The position numbers and the translations under genes were made by a program. This document shows positions 31,819 through 39,989 of a stretch of 39,989 nucleotides of DNA, piece after piece. The first letter of the stretch is position 1; every line of letters begins with the position of its first letter. Under the pieces are notes generated by a model that saw only the letters and a program-made list of their open reading frames with translations, was not told the DNA's origin and ran no database searches. Source of the DNA: Acidobacteriaceae bacterium (lineage in GTDB: Bacteria; Acidobacteriota; Terriglobia; Terriglobales; Acidobacteriaceae); contig PLXP01000065.1 of assembly GCA_003151435.1 (NCBI GenBank), positions 1-39,989 on the forward strand, in the 5' to 3' direction.

Positions 31819-34800
31819 CTATTCATTGCTCGAAGACTCGCTCCGCCATACCGTGACAGGCCCGAGAAGACCTGATTCCAGCAGCGGCGAATCTGCCTTG
31901 AAGGGGCGGAAGTCAGTCCACGTGAACTTTTGCGCCGCGCCGGGCAGCAAGTCTCCGATCATGCGGTTCGGCCATAGATTTGTAACTTTGACGCTGAGTT
32001 CGTTGCTGCCCGGTTTAAGAGCGCTTGTTACGTCCACCACAAACGGAGGCTTCCATAGGATGCCTCCGATCGGCTTGCCATTGACTGCAACCTCGGCGAT
32101 CTCCTTCACCGTGCCCAGGTCAAGGATCACTTTGGCTCCGGGCTTGAACCACCCGGCTTGCGCATCGATCTGCTTGCGATACGTCGCAGTGCCGGAAAAA
32201 TACTTCACGCCCGTGTCCCTGCTCTTTGTCCACGATTCGAGAGCAGGCAAGTCCGCTTCACCCGGCGCCCCGAGGTCGGGGGGAAAGGTCAGCTTCCAAT
32301 TTCCCTCGACCGTCGCGACCAGCGCAGGTTTTTCCGCAGCCCTCGTGCGCGATGGCGGCGCTCCGTCTCCGTCGAACAGGATGAACGTCGACCCTTCCGC
32401 GTCGAAATGCAATGGCACAACCGTCTCGCCATTCTGCGTTGTGTAGCTCACTGCCTCTGTATCACCGCTTTCGGGATGCCACAGCCGCGGCGTCTTGCCT
32501 GTAACTCTGAATGTCGCCTTTACATCGAAGCCGTGATGCTTCTGGGTCGCGGCGAAGTATATCTCCCGTGCACCATCGTTACGATGAATGAAGAGAAGAT
32601 CTTCATCCGAGTCGGCACCAGGCAGTGAATAAGGGCTATCGGCGCTCAGATTTTCCGGTGTGCTCCAAGAAAAGTCCGGCTTCGTCCCTTCAGCATTGAG
32701 AACTTCCTCAATCGTCTTGCCAACGTATACCTTTCCTTTGCCGAAGACGTGCACGCCGGAGCCCGCCTCTTCCGGTCCCCACAAATCGTTGGCCAGTTTT
32801 CTCACGTCAGCCTGCGCATTCTTGCCATCTGTAAGGCTCGGAGAGCCAACGATCCTGGGTCCCAGCAGCACCGCGCCATGCGCAACCAGTATGTGAATCT
32901 GCCGCAGGAGGGGGAGCGAAATCACGTGCAGATCGTTGGGGAGTACGAGAAGCCGATAATTCATGCCGCTTGCCAACCAAAGATGGCCCGGGGTTGCATT
33001 TGCGCCATGCAAGAGGACATCTGCATTCACATAGTCGAAGTCGTAATGCGTCGGCAGCGCTGGATCGATCTTCTTCCAGAACGGCACAGTGGCTGGGGCA
33101 TCTTCCCCGTAGAAATAGGCTACGTCGCTCACGGGCTTGCCCTGTTGCAACAGAAACGAACAACGCGCAAGATAGGTGTTCCAAGCGACGGCCTGTTCAG
33201 CCCACGTGATATTGCGGGTATAGTCCTGGCCATAGGGACCAAGGGTCATGCCGGGCTTGTGGGCATTGTCGACAAAAGGCTGCAGGTCGCTGGTGTGAAA
33301 CACGATGCGATTGATGCCACGCGCAAAATCCTGGTCAGCCAATGGCTTCAAGTAAAACGGAGATTGTCCCCAGGGCGTCACGTTGGGCCGGGTGGTAAAT
33401 GATTCGGTTGCCGCGATCGGTTTGCCGTAAATGTGCGCCGCCGAAGCCGCCTCCCAAACATCGGCAATGTGGCTGGGCGTGTCCTTCTGGTTGGGCAGCG
33501 GGGTCCAGAACTCGCCCATCGGCACCGTCACCTGTCCCTTGTTGAGCAGGCCGTCCCCCGTGGTTGGCATGCCGGTACCCATCGCCTCCGCATACAAACC
33601 AATCCCGAACTTAGCAAAGTACCTGGTCGCGATCGCGTAGTGGTTTTCAGCCAGCATGTCCGCCTGCGTGCGCCGAAAATCCCATAAGAAGGCTTCCGAC
33701 TGGGTGCGACTTCCTACGATCCTTCCCGTAAGAGCGGGCAGGAATTTGGTCATCGCATAGCCGCGCCTGCGTTGAAACTCCGGCATCATTTCTTCTGTCC
33801 AGTTTTCCTGTCCCGCTTCCCAACTATCCATCAGAAAATAACGGAAGCTTTTGCCAAAGTAGGGGCCGGCCGCCGAAGAAAACATCTTTGCATACTCTTC
33901 TACGTAAGCCTGGACATCTTTTCGGCTTAGCTTGTCCACTTCAAGACCGGTTGCTGAAGGCGTGGCGGGATGATTTACCTCTCCGGTGATTCCATAGCCC
34001 AGGCGCAACACGATCCACTTTCCGGCTGGCGCATCCCAATCCAGTTTTCCGTCAGGCCGCAACTTTGCGGTCAAGTCGATCACATTGTCTGGATCGATGG
34101 CCTCGCCGGGCTGCACCTCCGCTTCTTGCGACTCGCTTGTCGGGGTGTAAATGCCGAAACTTGCTTTGTCTTCCCAGTGCTGCAAGCGAGGCCCGGAGAG
34201 AAATTCCGCTTCCGTGAGCCTCACCGGAGGGGGCCAGGTTAATCCTTGAGGCAGCGGGCGCGCAGGGTCCTGAGGCACAGCAACGAAATGGAGACGGAAG
34301 AAGCGAGCCTGCACCGGGGGAATTGAAAATGTGCGCACGGAAAAGTTTACGGAATTCGCACCACGCGGTCCCGGTAGTTCGGTGAGCGTGCGCCACGATT
34401 GCCCATCGTCACTGGCCTCGATCTTGCCTGTCGGAATGGACGGTCCGCCAAACGGGACTCCCGCTCCGGCACCGAACAAGACGGCTTGAACAGAATGCGG
34501 CTGGGCATAGGCAAACTGGATCCAGGCCGTCCGATCCTCCTTCGAGTACGGAATCTCTATGATCTTGGCGAACGATCCGTCGGTGAGGGCAGCCCCGTCG
34601 ATCACGCCGCAACTGCAGGTGATCACGGGCGTTGCACGGGAATCGTCGTTTTCCTCCGCCGGGGCGGGGAAAGCAATAACAGCCGCGTCCTCATACACTT
34701 CCGGGGTTGGAGGCTGCCCGGGGAGCGACGGTTGCGGATGTGCGCCGGCGAGTGTCAGGTCGGGATGGTTCTCTCGCGGTGGTGCAGGCGCGAGATCCTG

Positions 34801-35313
34801 GAATTTTCCGACGGTGGAAGGAGGTTTGCGCAAGGTTCCGCTGAAGCGGCCCGGCCCGGTGACCAGGGTCTCGCTCCACACATACTTTTTCATGCCCTGT
34901 TCCGGCTTGACCCATGGCCCTGCGGTTTCGCTCCATCCACCGGATGCCGCCATCGACATCTCCATATGCAGCCGGTCCGCTTCGGCGGCGGCGTGGCGCC
35001 ACGCCGACTTCCATTCGGGAGACATCCAAACTACAGGCTTATCAACGAAAAGGGGAGCTCCCATGTCTCCGTCAAACATCTGCATTCCCGCAATGCCGAC
35101 TCGATGCATCCACTCCAGGTCGGCCGTGATTCCCGGTTCGGTCACGTTGCCGCTCATCCAATGCCACCAGGCGCGCGGTTTGGCGCTGTCGGGTGGCCGC
35201 TTGAAGCCCCGCTCGAGATCGGTTGACGCGGACTGTGACACGGCAAAGGTGCAAGCCGCCATCAAGAGCAAGGCTCCGGTCAATCTGACTGAGAGTGTCT
35301 GCGCAGTCTTCAT
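31819..35313 (-). CDS. GH106 alpha-L-rhamnosidase, exported (second copy)
   Basis: This 1164-residue paralogue of the GH106 at 4578 starts at ATG 35313 (KTAQTLSVRLTGALLLMAACTFAVSQ is the signal region). Shared hallmarks are KPRAWWHWMSGNVT, LEWMHRVGIAGMQMFDGD, LMDSWEAGQENWT, FGIGLYAEAMGTG and the C-terminal LLESGLLGPVTVWR. The region equivalent to HYGESHEG in the first copy is LYAEAMGTG here, so the two copies may differ in substrate. It lies second in the - strand series, 240 bp after the upstream GH78 stop. That gap contains an inverted repeat at 35392-35431, which might allow separate control. Long + strand frames over it (34399-35226, 32749-33402) are antisense shadows. Confidence 0.94.
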   Translation of the reverse strand: MKTAQTLSVRLTGALLLMAACTFAVSQSASTDLERGFKRPPDSAKPRAWWHWMSGNVTEPGITADLEWMHRVGIAGMQMFDGDMGAPLFVDKPVVWMSPEWKSAWRHAAAEADRLHMEMSMAASGGWSETAGPWVKPEQGMKKYVWSETLVTGPGRFSGTLRKPPSTVGKFQDLAPAPPRENHPDLTLAGAHPQPSLPGQPPTPEVYEDAAVIAFPAPAEENDDSRATPVITCSCGVIDGAALTDGSFAKIIEIPYSKEDRTAWIQFAYAQPHSVQAVLFGAGAGVPFGGPSIPTGKIEASDDGQSWRTLTELPGPRGANSVNFSVRTFSIPPVQARFFRLHFVAVPQDPARPLPQGLTWPPPVRLTEAEFLSGPRLQHWEDKASFGIYTPTSESQEAEVQPGEAIDPDNVIDLTAKLRPDGKLDWDAPAGKWIVLRLGYGITGEVNHPATPSATGLEVDKLSRKDVQAYVEEYAKMFSSAAGPYFGKSFRYFLMDSWEAGQENWTEEMMPEFQRRRGYAMTKFLPALTGRIVGSRTQSEAFLWDFRRTQADMLAENHYAIATRYFAKFGIGLYAEAMGTGMPTTGDGLLNKGQVTVPMGEFWTPLPNQKDTPSHIADVWEAASAAHIYGKPIAATESFTTRPNVTPWGQSPFYLKPLADQDFARGINRIVFHTSDLQPFVDNAHKPGMTLGPYGQDYTRNITWAEQAVAWNTYLARCSFLLQQGKPVSDVAYFYGEDAPATVPFWKKIDPALPTHYDFDYVNADVLLHGANATPGHLWLASGMNYRLLVLPNDLHVISLPLLRQIHILVAHGAVLLGPRIVGSPSLTDGKNAQADVRKLANDLWGPEEAGSGVHVFGKGKVYVGKTIEEVLNAEGTKPDFSWSTPENLSADSPYSLPGADSDEDLLFIHRNDGAREIYFAATQKHHGFDVKATFRVTGKTPRLWHPESGDTEAVSYTTQNGETVVPLHFDAEGSTFILFDGDGAPPSRTRAAEKPALVATVEGNWKLTFPPDLGAPGEADLPALESWTKSRDTGVKYFSGTATYRKQIDAQAGWFKPGAKVILDLGTVKEIAEVAVNGKPIGGILWKPPFVVDVTSALKPGSNELSVKVTNLWPNRMIGDLLPGAAQKFTWTDFRPFKADSPLLESGLLGPVTVWRSESSSNE

Positions 35314-35391
35314 TTTCACCGCCGCATTGAAATGGAACAGGGAAGCATCACTGGAGCCGATTCTCCTCCAATGAAACAATTTCGAGTATGA

Positions 35392-35431
35392 AAGACCTTA
35401 TGCAAAACGGGCTACGGTTGTCAAAGGTCTT
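35392..35431. repeat. Inverted repeat AAGACCTT / AAGGTCTT upstream of GH106
   Basis: Eight-base arms at 35392-35399 and 35424-35431 are 32 bp apart centre to centre, about three helical turns. They lie 79-118 bp upstream of the GH106 start at 35313. This could be a two-site operator or chance; no terminator T-run follows. Confidence 0.3.
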
Positions 35432-35553
35432 CTATCAACTCGCGCGGAAAAGAATTTAAATGGTGTTGGATCGACGCGGAATCGGGGCTCTCAACCGGGC
35501 AAGGTGGACACGCCGTGGCATACTCGGAGGACATTTCACGTGAAGCGAAATCG

Positions 35554-38361
35554 TCAAGGCATTCTTGCTGGATTGGGGACAGAGATGCGATATCGACCCG
35601 AACCAAGGACCACTTCCAATGTAGTCGCAGCCACTCTGGTGCTCACGACTCCGGGCGCCTTGTCTGCAGGAAGGCCGTCGATGGTGGCTCGATCGGCGGA
35701 CGATGTTTGCACTTGTACAGTTGCTGTCGCGTTAGTCGGGATTGTCATCTCGTATTCGGTATGGGAGGGACCGCGCCTCCAGGTGCTCTCCACGATGCCC
35801 CAGGCAGAAACATACCGGCTGCGTACCCATGCGATCTGGCCTACAAGCTGCGGACGCAAGACGAGTTGCAAGGGACCGGATGCGGTTCTGTCCACTGCGA
35901 TGCCTCCCAGTCCGCGATAGAACCACTCTTCCGCATCGCCCAGCATGAAGTGATCCTGAGAGCTGTTCGGATTAGCGTCCCATGCTTCCGTCAGGGCGGT
36001 CGCTCCCGTGGACAATTGAAATCCATAGCTTGGCGAGTCAGTGCGCTCAAGCATGTCGTAGAGCACATCGGAGCGACCACCATCGAGCAGCGCATCGACC
36101 ACGTAATGGTATCCAACGTCGCCAGCCGTGACATGGTTGTCATGAGAGCGAATATCGGCAATCAGTGCGTTGAGGACGTTGTTCTGCTCTTCTTGCGGAA
36201 CCATTCCCAAAGCGAGCGGCATGGCCTGGGCCGTCTGGCTGCCTTTGTCATAACGATGTGTGGAGACGTCAAAAAAGCGCCTATTGAACGCACGTTGAAC
36301 TTCCTGGGCCTTGTCGGTGTAGACGCCACTATCCTGGTTCCTGCCCGCGCGTGCAAGCGTCTTCGCCAGAACGATCAGATCCTGGTAGTAGATCGCCGTT
36401 GCTGTAAGTCCCGCTGTGGTCAGCTTTGAAACACCGGGTTCGCCGGGGCCGATATCGTACCAATCTCCGAGGCCATAACTGACGATGTCGTCATGCGCCC
36501 GGCTTGAAAGATAGTCAACGTAGCGCTGCATGACGTCGAGGTGCGATACGAGCGCACCCTGGTCGCCATCGCGCTCGAACACATACCAGGGAGCCAGCAC
36601 CGCGGCGCTGCCCCACTCCGGTGAGTCGTCAAAGATTCCCCATTTCGGTTCGAAGAGAACATACTGGGGAGCAATTTCCGGAACCCGGCCGGCCTGTGGG
36701 CCGCCCTGTTGCTGCGCATCGGCGATATTGCGCGCCGTGGCCGCATAGAGGCCGCTCAAGTCGAAGTCATACAGCAATGACGGCGCGAGCAAATGGGTTT
36801 CTTCTAGCCATCCCAGCTTCTCGCGATGCGGACAATCGGTGAGAAGACTCTCGGCATTGTTCTCGATCGCGCGCACAATCAGCATGTGAATGCGATTGAG
36901 TAAATCATCCGACGAGGCGAAGCTTCCAATGGCCGAGGAAGAAGTGTGCACCGCTTCGCCTCGCATTTCAATGATGCGTGGTTTCGCGGATAGGGAACTT
37001 CCGTGAGGGTCCGCACTCTCGACTTGGACATAGCGAAACCCGTAGTAGCTGAATCGTGGATGCCAATGTTCCGGACCGGATCCCTTGAGCGTGTAGGAGA
37101 ACCATTGCGGTCCACCGGAACTGCGCTGCGAGACAGTACCGTCGGCATTCAAAAGCTCTCCCGGCGTGAGCCTGACCGTGGCCCCGGCGGGCCCGATGAT
37201 CTTGATGTCCGGCCACCCGGCGAAGTTTTGGCCCAGGTCATAAACCTGCACGCCCGATTTTGGCTCGCTGCGATGGACGGTGGTATAGGTGCGCATCACC
37301 TTGATCGGAGGCGCTAAAGCCGGGCGGAGGTCGCCGCCCGGCCCAGGCGCCACGATGGCCGGCTGCCATTGAGCGTCATCGAAATCTGCGAGATCCCATC
37401 CCGCGACTTCGCGCCGTGCGTCGTAGTCCTCGCCTCCATAGGTTGAGGAGAAAGTAATTGGCCCGGCATGCGTCTTCCAGGTCCCATCGCTAACAAAACT
37501 GATGGCATTGCCGTTGGCCAGCTCGACGCGAATCTGCACGATGCATTTGAGAGGCCCAAAGCTGCCGGTAAACTTGTTATACCGCCGCGGCGTTTCGGGT
37601 ACGTGGTACATGCCATTAGCCAGCATGATGCCGATCGCATTGGCGCCCTGACGCAGCATCGAAGTGACGTCATAGCTGTCGTAGAAAACAGTCTTGCGAT
37701 AGTCGCTCCAACCTGGAGTCAACTCGTTGTTTCCGACTTTCGCCCCATTGATGCGGACTTCGTATTGCCCCAGTCCTGAAATGTGCAACACTGCTCGGGC
37801 AATCGCCCCCGGGACTGCAAAGTTCCGGCGCAATAGCGGCAGGGACTTTCCATCCGCGTCGGCATCGGCGGCGGCGGCTATCCATTGCGCCTGCCACAGC
37901 GGCGCTTGCGTCCAGTGCGCAGGAAGGCTCCACGCTCCGGGGTGATCGTTTTCATCCCATACGCGGACTTGCCAGACATAGTCATGCTGCGGCTCAAACG
38001 GCGGTCCGGAGTAGGTCTGTCCTGAAACGACGGTAGCGTCTCCGTGCACTTTGCCGCTGTCCCAAAGGAGTCGCCGATCTGCAATCAGATGGCCTCTGCC
38101 ACGTGCAATCCGCACTTGATAACTTGACTGGCGCACAGCGTGGAGAGCAGGCGACGAAGCCACTACGCTCCACGAATAACTGGGACGCGCATCAGCAACG
38201 GCGAGCGGCTCCGATATGCCGGCACAACGAAGATGAGTAGGAGTTGCCAGGTGTGAGACGCTGCTCGAGCGGGGAACCGCGGCGTGGATCGTGGATGCGG
38301 TTAGGAACAGTGGCCACGCGATCCCGGTCAAGATCACCGGCACGAGTGAAGCGTTACCCAT
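35554..38361 (-). CDS. GH78 alpha-L-rhamnosidase, exported, divergent subgroup
   Basis: The 935-residue protein begins at ATG 38361 with a signal peptide (SLVPVILTGIAWPLFLTASTIHAA). N-terminal beta-domains follow (ADARPSYSWSV; YVWQVRVWDENDHPGAW), then the helical barrel. The catalytic motif is DCPHREKLGWLEETH, with Asp509 and Glu514 and Glu521 where other GH78 enzymes have Asp. The general base is expected at Glu792 in GATALTEAWDA. This DCPHREKLGW form differs from the DCPQRDERLGW form of the GH78 at 28449, so a different linkage or aglycone is likely. It is first of the four-gene - strand series, and a 16-bp palindrome sits 25 bp before the start. Confidence 0.92.
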   Translation of the reverse strand: MGNASLVPVILTGIAWPLFLTASTIHAAVPRSSSVSHLATPTHLRCAGISEPLAVADARPSYSWSVVASSPALHAVRQSSYQVRIARGRGHLIADRRLLWDSGKVHGDATVVSGQTYSGPPFEPQHDYVWQVRVWDENDHPGAWSLPAHWTQAPLWQAQWIAAAADADADGKSLPLLRRNFAVPGAIARAVLHISGLGQYEVRINGAKVGNNELTPGWSDYRKTVFYDSYDVTSMLRQGANAIGIMLANGMYHVPETPRRYNKFTGSFGPLKCIVQIRVELANGNAISFVSDGTWKTHAGPITFSSTYGGEDYDARREVAGWDLADFDDAQWQPAIVAPGPGGDLRPALAPPIKVMRTYTTVHRSEPKSGVQVYDLGQNFAGWPDIKIIGPAGATVRLTPGELLNADGTVSQRSSGGPQWFSYTLKGSGPEHWHPRFSYYGFRYVQVESADPHGSSLSAKPRIIEMRGEAVHTSSSAIGSFASSDDLLNRIHMLIVRAIENNAESLLTDCPHREKLGWLEETHLLAPSLLYDFDLSGLYAATARNIADAQQQGGPQAGRVPEIAPQYVLFEPKWGIFDDSPEWGSAAVLAPWYVFERDGDQGALVSHLDVMQRYVDYLSSRAHDDIVSYGLGDWYDIGPGEPGVSKLTTAGLTATAIYYQDLIVLAKTLARAGRNQDSGVYTDKAQEVQRAFNRRFFDVSTHRYDKGSQTAQAMPLALGMVPQEEQNNVLNALIADIRSHDNHVTAGDVGYHYVVDALLDGGRSDVLYDMLERTDSPSYGFQLSTGATALTEAWDANPNSSQDHFMLGDAEEWFYRGLGGIAVDRTASGPLQLVLRPQLVGQIAWVRSRYVSAWGIVESTWRRGPSHTEYEMTIPTNATATVQVQTSSADRATIDGLPADKAPGVVSTRVAATTLEVVLGSGRYRISVPNPARMP

Positions 38362-38385
38362 TAAACATGCGCCCCTTTGCTCTCA

Positions 38386-38401
38386 CGGTGATATATCACC
38401 G
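38386..38401. promoter_or_regulatory. Perfect 16-bp palindrome CGGTGATATATCACCG, candidate operator
   Basis: It lies just upstream of the GH78 gene that heads the - strand rhamnosidase-rhaT series, 25 bp from the ATG at 38361. The ATATAT centre could overlap a -10 element. It resembles GCAAATATATTTGC at 11630-11643 in size, centre and distance to the start codon. Confidence 0.5.
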
Positions 38402-38597
38402 GGGGCGACTGTGGCAAATTTCGCACTTTGAATGAGATCCGTAGGTACAGCCGCAGCCTGTTGAGTGACCTTCAGAAGATCCAGGGCGCAAGAGACTTGT
38501 CCACTCGTCCGATGTTCTGGATGATGCGACCAAGGCGCCACCGCGCCTCGGGTTCAGCCATTCACACGAGCTCGAGAACCCGAGGCAGACAGGCAGC
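38402..38597. other. Intergenic region with a 10-bp inverted repeat
   Basis: CCTCGGGTTC (38546-38555) and GAACCCGAGG (38576-38585) are perfect arms with a 20-base loop. The hairpin lies just downstream of the decayed cytochrome gene, which ends at 38598 on the - strand. It lacks a T-run on that strand. No gene is seen here. Confidence 0.45.
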
Positions 38598-39279
38598 TCA
38601 GTGCTGCGTGGAACGTGCGACGGCCAGGTGCTCGGCGGTATCGGCCGGCGACATGGAGCGGATGCAGGCGACAATGGCCTTCATGTCCTTCGGGCTGAAG
38701 TCCGTGAGCGGCATCCCGCCTCTCTGCATCCGGATCGAGTGATGGCGCAACAGTTTCTCCAGTGATTCCTCAGAGAGTTGCGAGGCGGTTCCTGCTAAAG
38801 CCGGTGCGGCGACAGTTCCGCGCAATCGGTGAGCGCGGAGGTTCAGGCATGCGCAGGCTGCGTAGATAAGCGACGAGAGCGCCGATCTGTTCCGGCGTTG
38901 CCGCCACTGGAGGCATTCCTCCGGCCTTCATTTTAGGACTCGGATTTTCAAGAAGCCCAATCAGTTGCGGATCGCTAACCTTCGCGAGGAGTGGGGCGAG
39001 TGCGGGAGCGATTGCACCGCCAGTCCCCTCTTTGCCATGGCATGCAAAGCAGCCCCGCTCTTCGAATAGTTGCCGTCCGACAGCCGCAGAAGCGGCGCTC
39101 TTGCGGGACGGAACAAGATCAGGAGACATCCCCGCCGGCATGCTGACACGCGACAAATTTACCGCGCCGTTAGCGGTCGCGGGGGCAGGTTGCGACGGCA
39201 CGCGATAGACGGCGGGCACATTGGCTGCCCGCGTGCCAAGGCTCCCAGGTACGAGGAGCTCTCGGAACTTCCGATGGGT
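38598..39279 (-). pseudogene. Decayed c-type cytochrome gene
   Basis: The frame open from 39279 to 38770 encodes FRELLVPGSLGTRAANVPAV, then a haem-binding cytochrome c domain with RGCFACHGKEGTGG and the later MKAGGMPP methionine-ligand region. There is no usable start before the valine codon at 39219, although coding character begins earlier, next to a stop at 39280-39282, so the 5' end is lost. After IGALVAYLRSL the sense frame shifts near 38830-38880; a second cytochrome-like part then reads LRGTVAAPALAGTASQLSEE and MQRGGMPLTDFSPKDM to the stop at 38598. The second CxxCH is not intact. This looks like a remnant of a di-domain electron-transfer protein, perhaps of a larger dehydrogenase system. 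Confidence 0.65.
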
Positions 39280-39282
39280 TCA

Positions 39283-39989
39283 CGAATCGCCCTCCCGAGG
39301 CTCCTTACGGCCGGCAAGAACCGAAATCGAGGTAATGATTCGCGCCGTATGAGACACACATTCTGGAGTATCTTGATTGCGGACAGTTGCGGAGCACTTA
39401 AGTTGTTTGTTGATGTCGCTTGGATTCGTTCCGATGCGCTCTGGTTCTCGGCAATGCATTAATGTTGTTCAACGGTGAGGCCCTTTCACGACCGAAGTGT
39501 AGGGGTAAAAGAGCTGACCCGAGACTAGAAGGCAGTGGCCGAAGCGGCGACGATAGGGTGTCTCCTGTTCGTTCTGACGAGGTTCACAAAGGCTCCCGCA
39601 TCCACCTCGCCCAGTGTTTCCTGGGACCACTTCGGGACCACTAAATGGGTTGTTAGGGTCGTTGCGATGTGTTCCGATGCACTTCGCTGCCTTTAAAGTG
39701 TTAGAGTTGCAATTTGCCCCCGGTCTTTCACGGCGAGAACATGATTCAAGAAGAGAACGAGAGTCGACAGCGCAGACGTGACTGTTATGGACGCGAGAAG
39801 GGCGATATCGATTGGGGCAACTTTGGGGGCAACTTTCTGAACGAGATTGCGAATTTCCCAGGCAAATCGCAGATTTGGACGCCAATGCAGTAGCGTCTCT
39901 GGCCACCATTCCCTGCACCGCAGTTCCTGGAAACCAGAAGATGATCCCGTATTTGTCACAACAATCGCAGATGCTGCGCGCGACTAAGG
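39283..39989. other. Region without a supportable gene
   Basis: Several short frames on both strands are Arg/Ser/Cys-rich or lack any recognisable domain. Short tandem repeats are present: GGGACCACT twice near 39624-39642 and GGGGCAACTTT at 39814-39824 and 39826-39836. The area may be eroded mobile or chromosomal DNA. A gene running off the right edge cannot be excluded. Confidence 0.4.

Noticed and set aside
34399..35226. 275-residue frame opposite the second GH106 gene
   Set aside because: Shadow of the signal and N-terminal region of GH106; low-complexity composition.
39469..39918. 149-residue frame on the - strand at the right edge
   Set aside because: Cys/Arg/Ser-rich without any domain, start signal or neighbour to support it.

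Overview
The window looks like chromosomal DNA from an acidobacterium (Terriglobia-like). The basis is gene style: a very large Oar-like TonB-dependent receptor with an N-terminal carboxypeptidase-regulatory domain and no SusD partner, paired GH106/GH78 rhamnosidases, a bifunctional RhaEW protein, and frequent TTG/GTG starts with clear Shine-Dalgarno sequences. The taxonomic call is inference; no rRNA or marker gene is present.

Left edge (1-4430) is a mobile and decaying region. An IS1595-family transposon (241-2593) is bounded by 24-bp imperfect terminal inverted repeats and an exact 8-bp target duplication (GTTACAAT). It carries a transposase, three small unknown genes and a structured, possibly transcribed non-coding segment. 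It inserted 11 bp from the 3' part of a tRNA-Val(GAC) gene (2613-2657), which has no 5' half here and so looks like the displaced end (attR) of an integrative element lying to the left. A frameshifted unknown gene and a possibly truncated secreted protein follow.

The rest (4440-38400) is a large L-rhamnose locus. On the + strand at 4578-14710 are a GH106 alpha-L-rhamnosidase, L-rhamnonate dehydratase, a Tat-type amidohydrolase (probable sugar lactonase), a GH39-like glycosidase and an L-fucose/L-arabinose-isomerase-like protein; a regulator lies divergent from the GH39 gene. On the - strand at 20026-14720 are the TonB receptor, a TPR protein and L-rhamnose mutarotase (RhaM). On the + strand at 21010-27227 are RhaI isomerase, a second regulator, RhaEW (rhamnulose-1-phosphate aldolase/lactaldehyde dehydrogenase) and rhamnulokinase. 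On the - strand at 38361-27248 are GH78, GH106, GH78 and the RhaT symporter.

Together the genes describe a route for a rhamnose-rich glycan: capture at the outer membrane (TonB receptor), release of L-rhamnose by four exported rhamnosidases, inner-membrane uptake by RhaT, anomer exchange by RhaM, and the phosphorylating route RhaI-RhaK-RhaEW to dihydroxyacetone phosphate and lactate. Two enzymes of the non-phosphorylating route (lactonase-like, rhamnonate dehydratase) are also present, without an obvious rhamnose dehydrogenase or KDR aldolase. Both regulators join an IclR-type winged helix to a sugar-binding periplasmic-binding-protein-like domain.

Right edge (38400-39989) holds a decayed c-type cytochrome gene and about 700 bases in which no gene could be supported.
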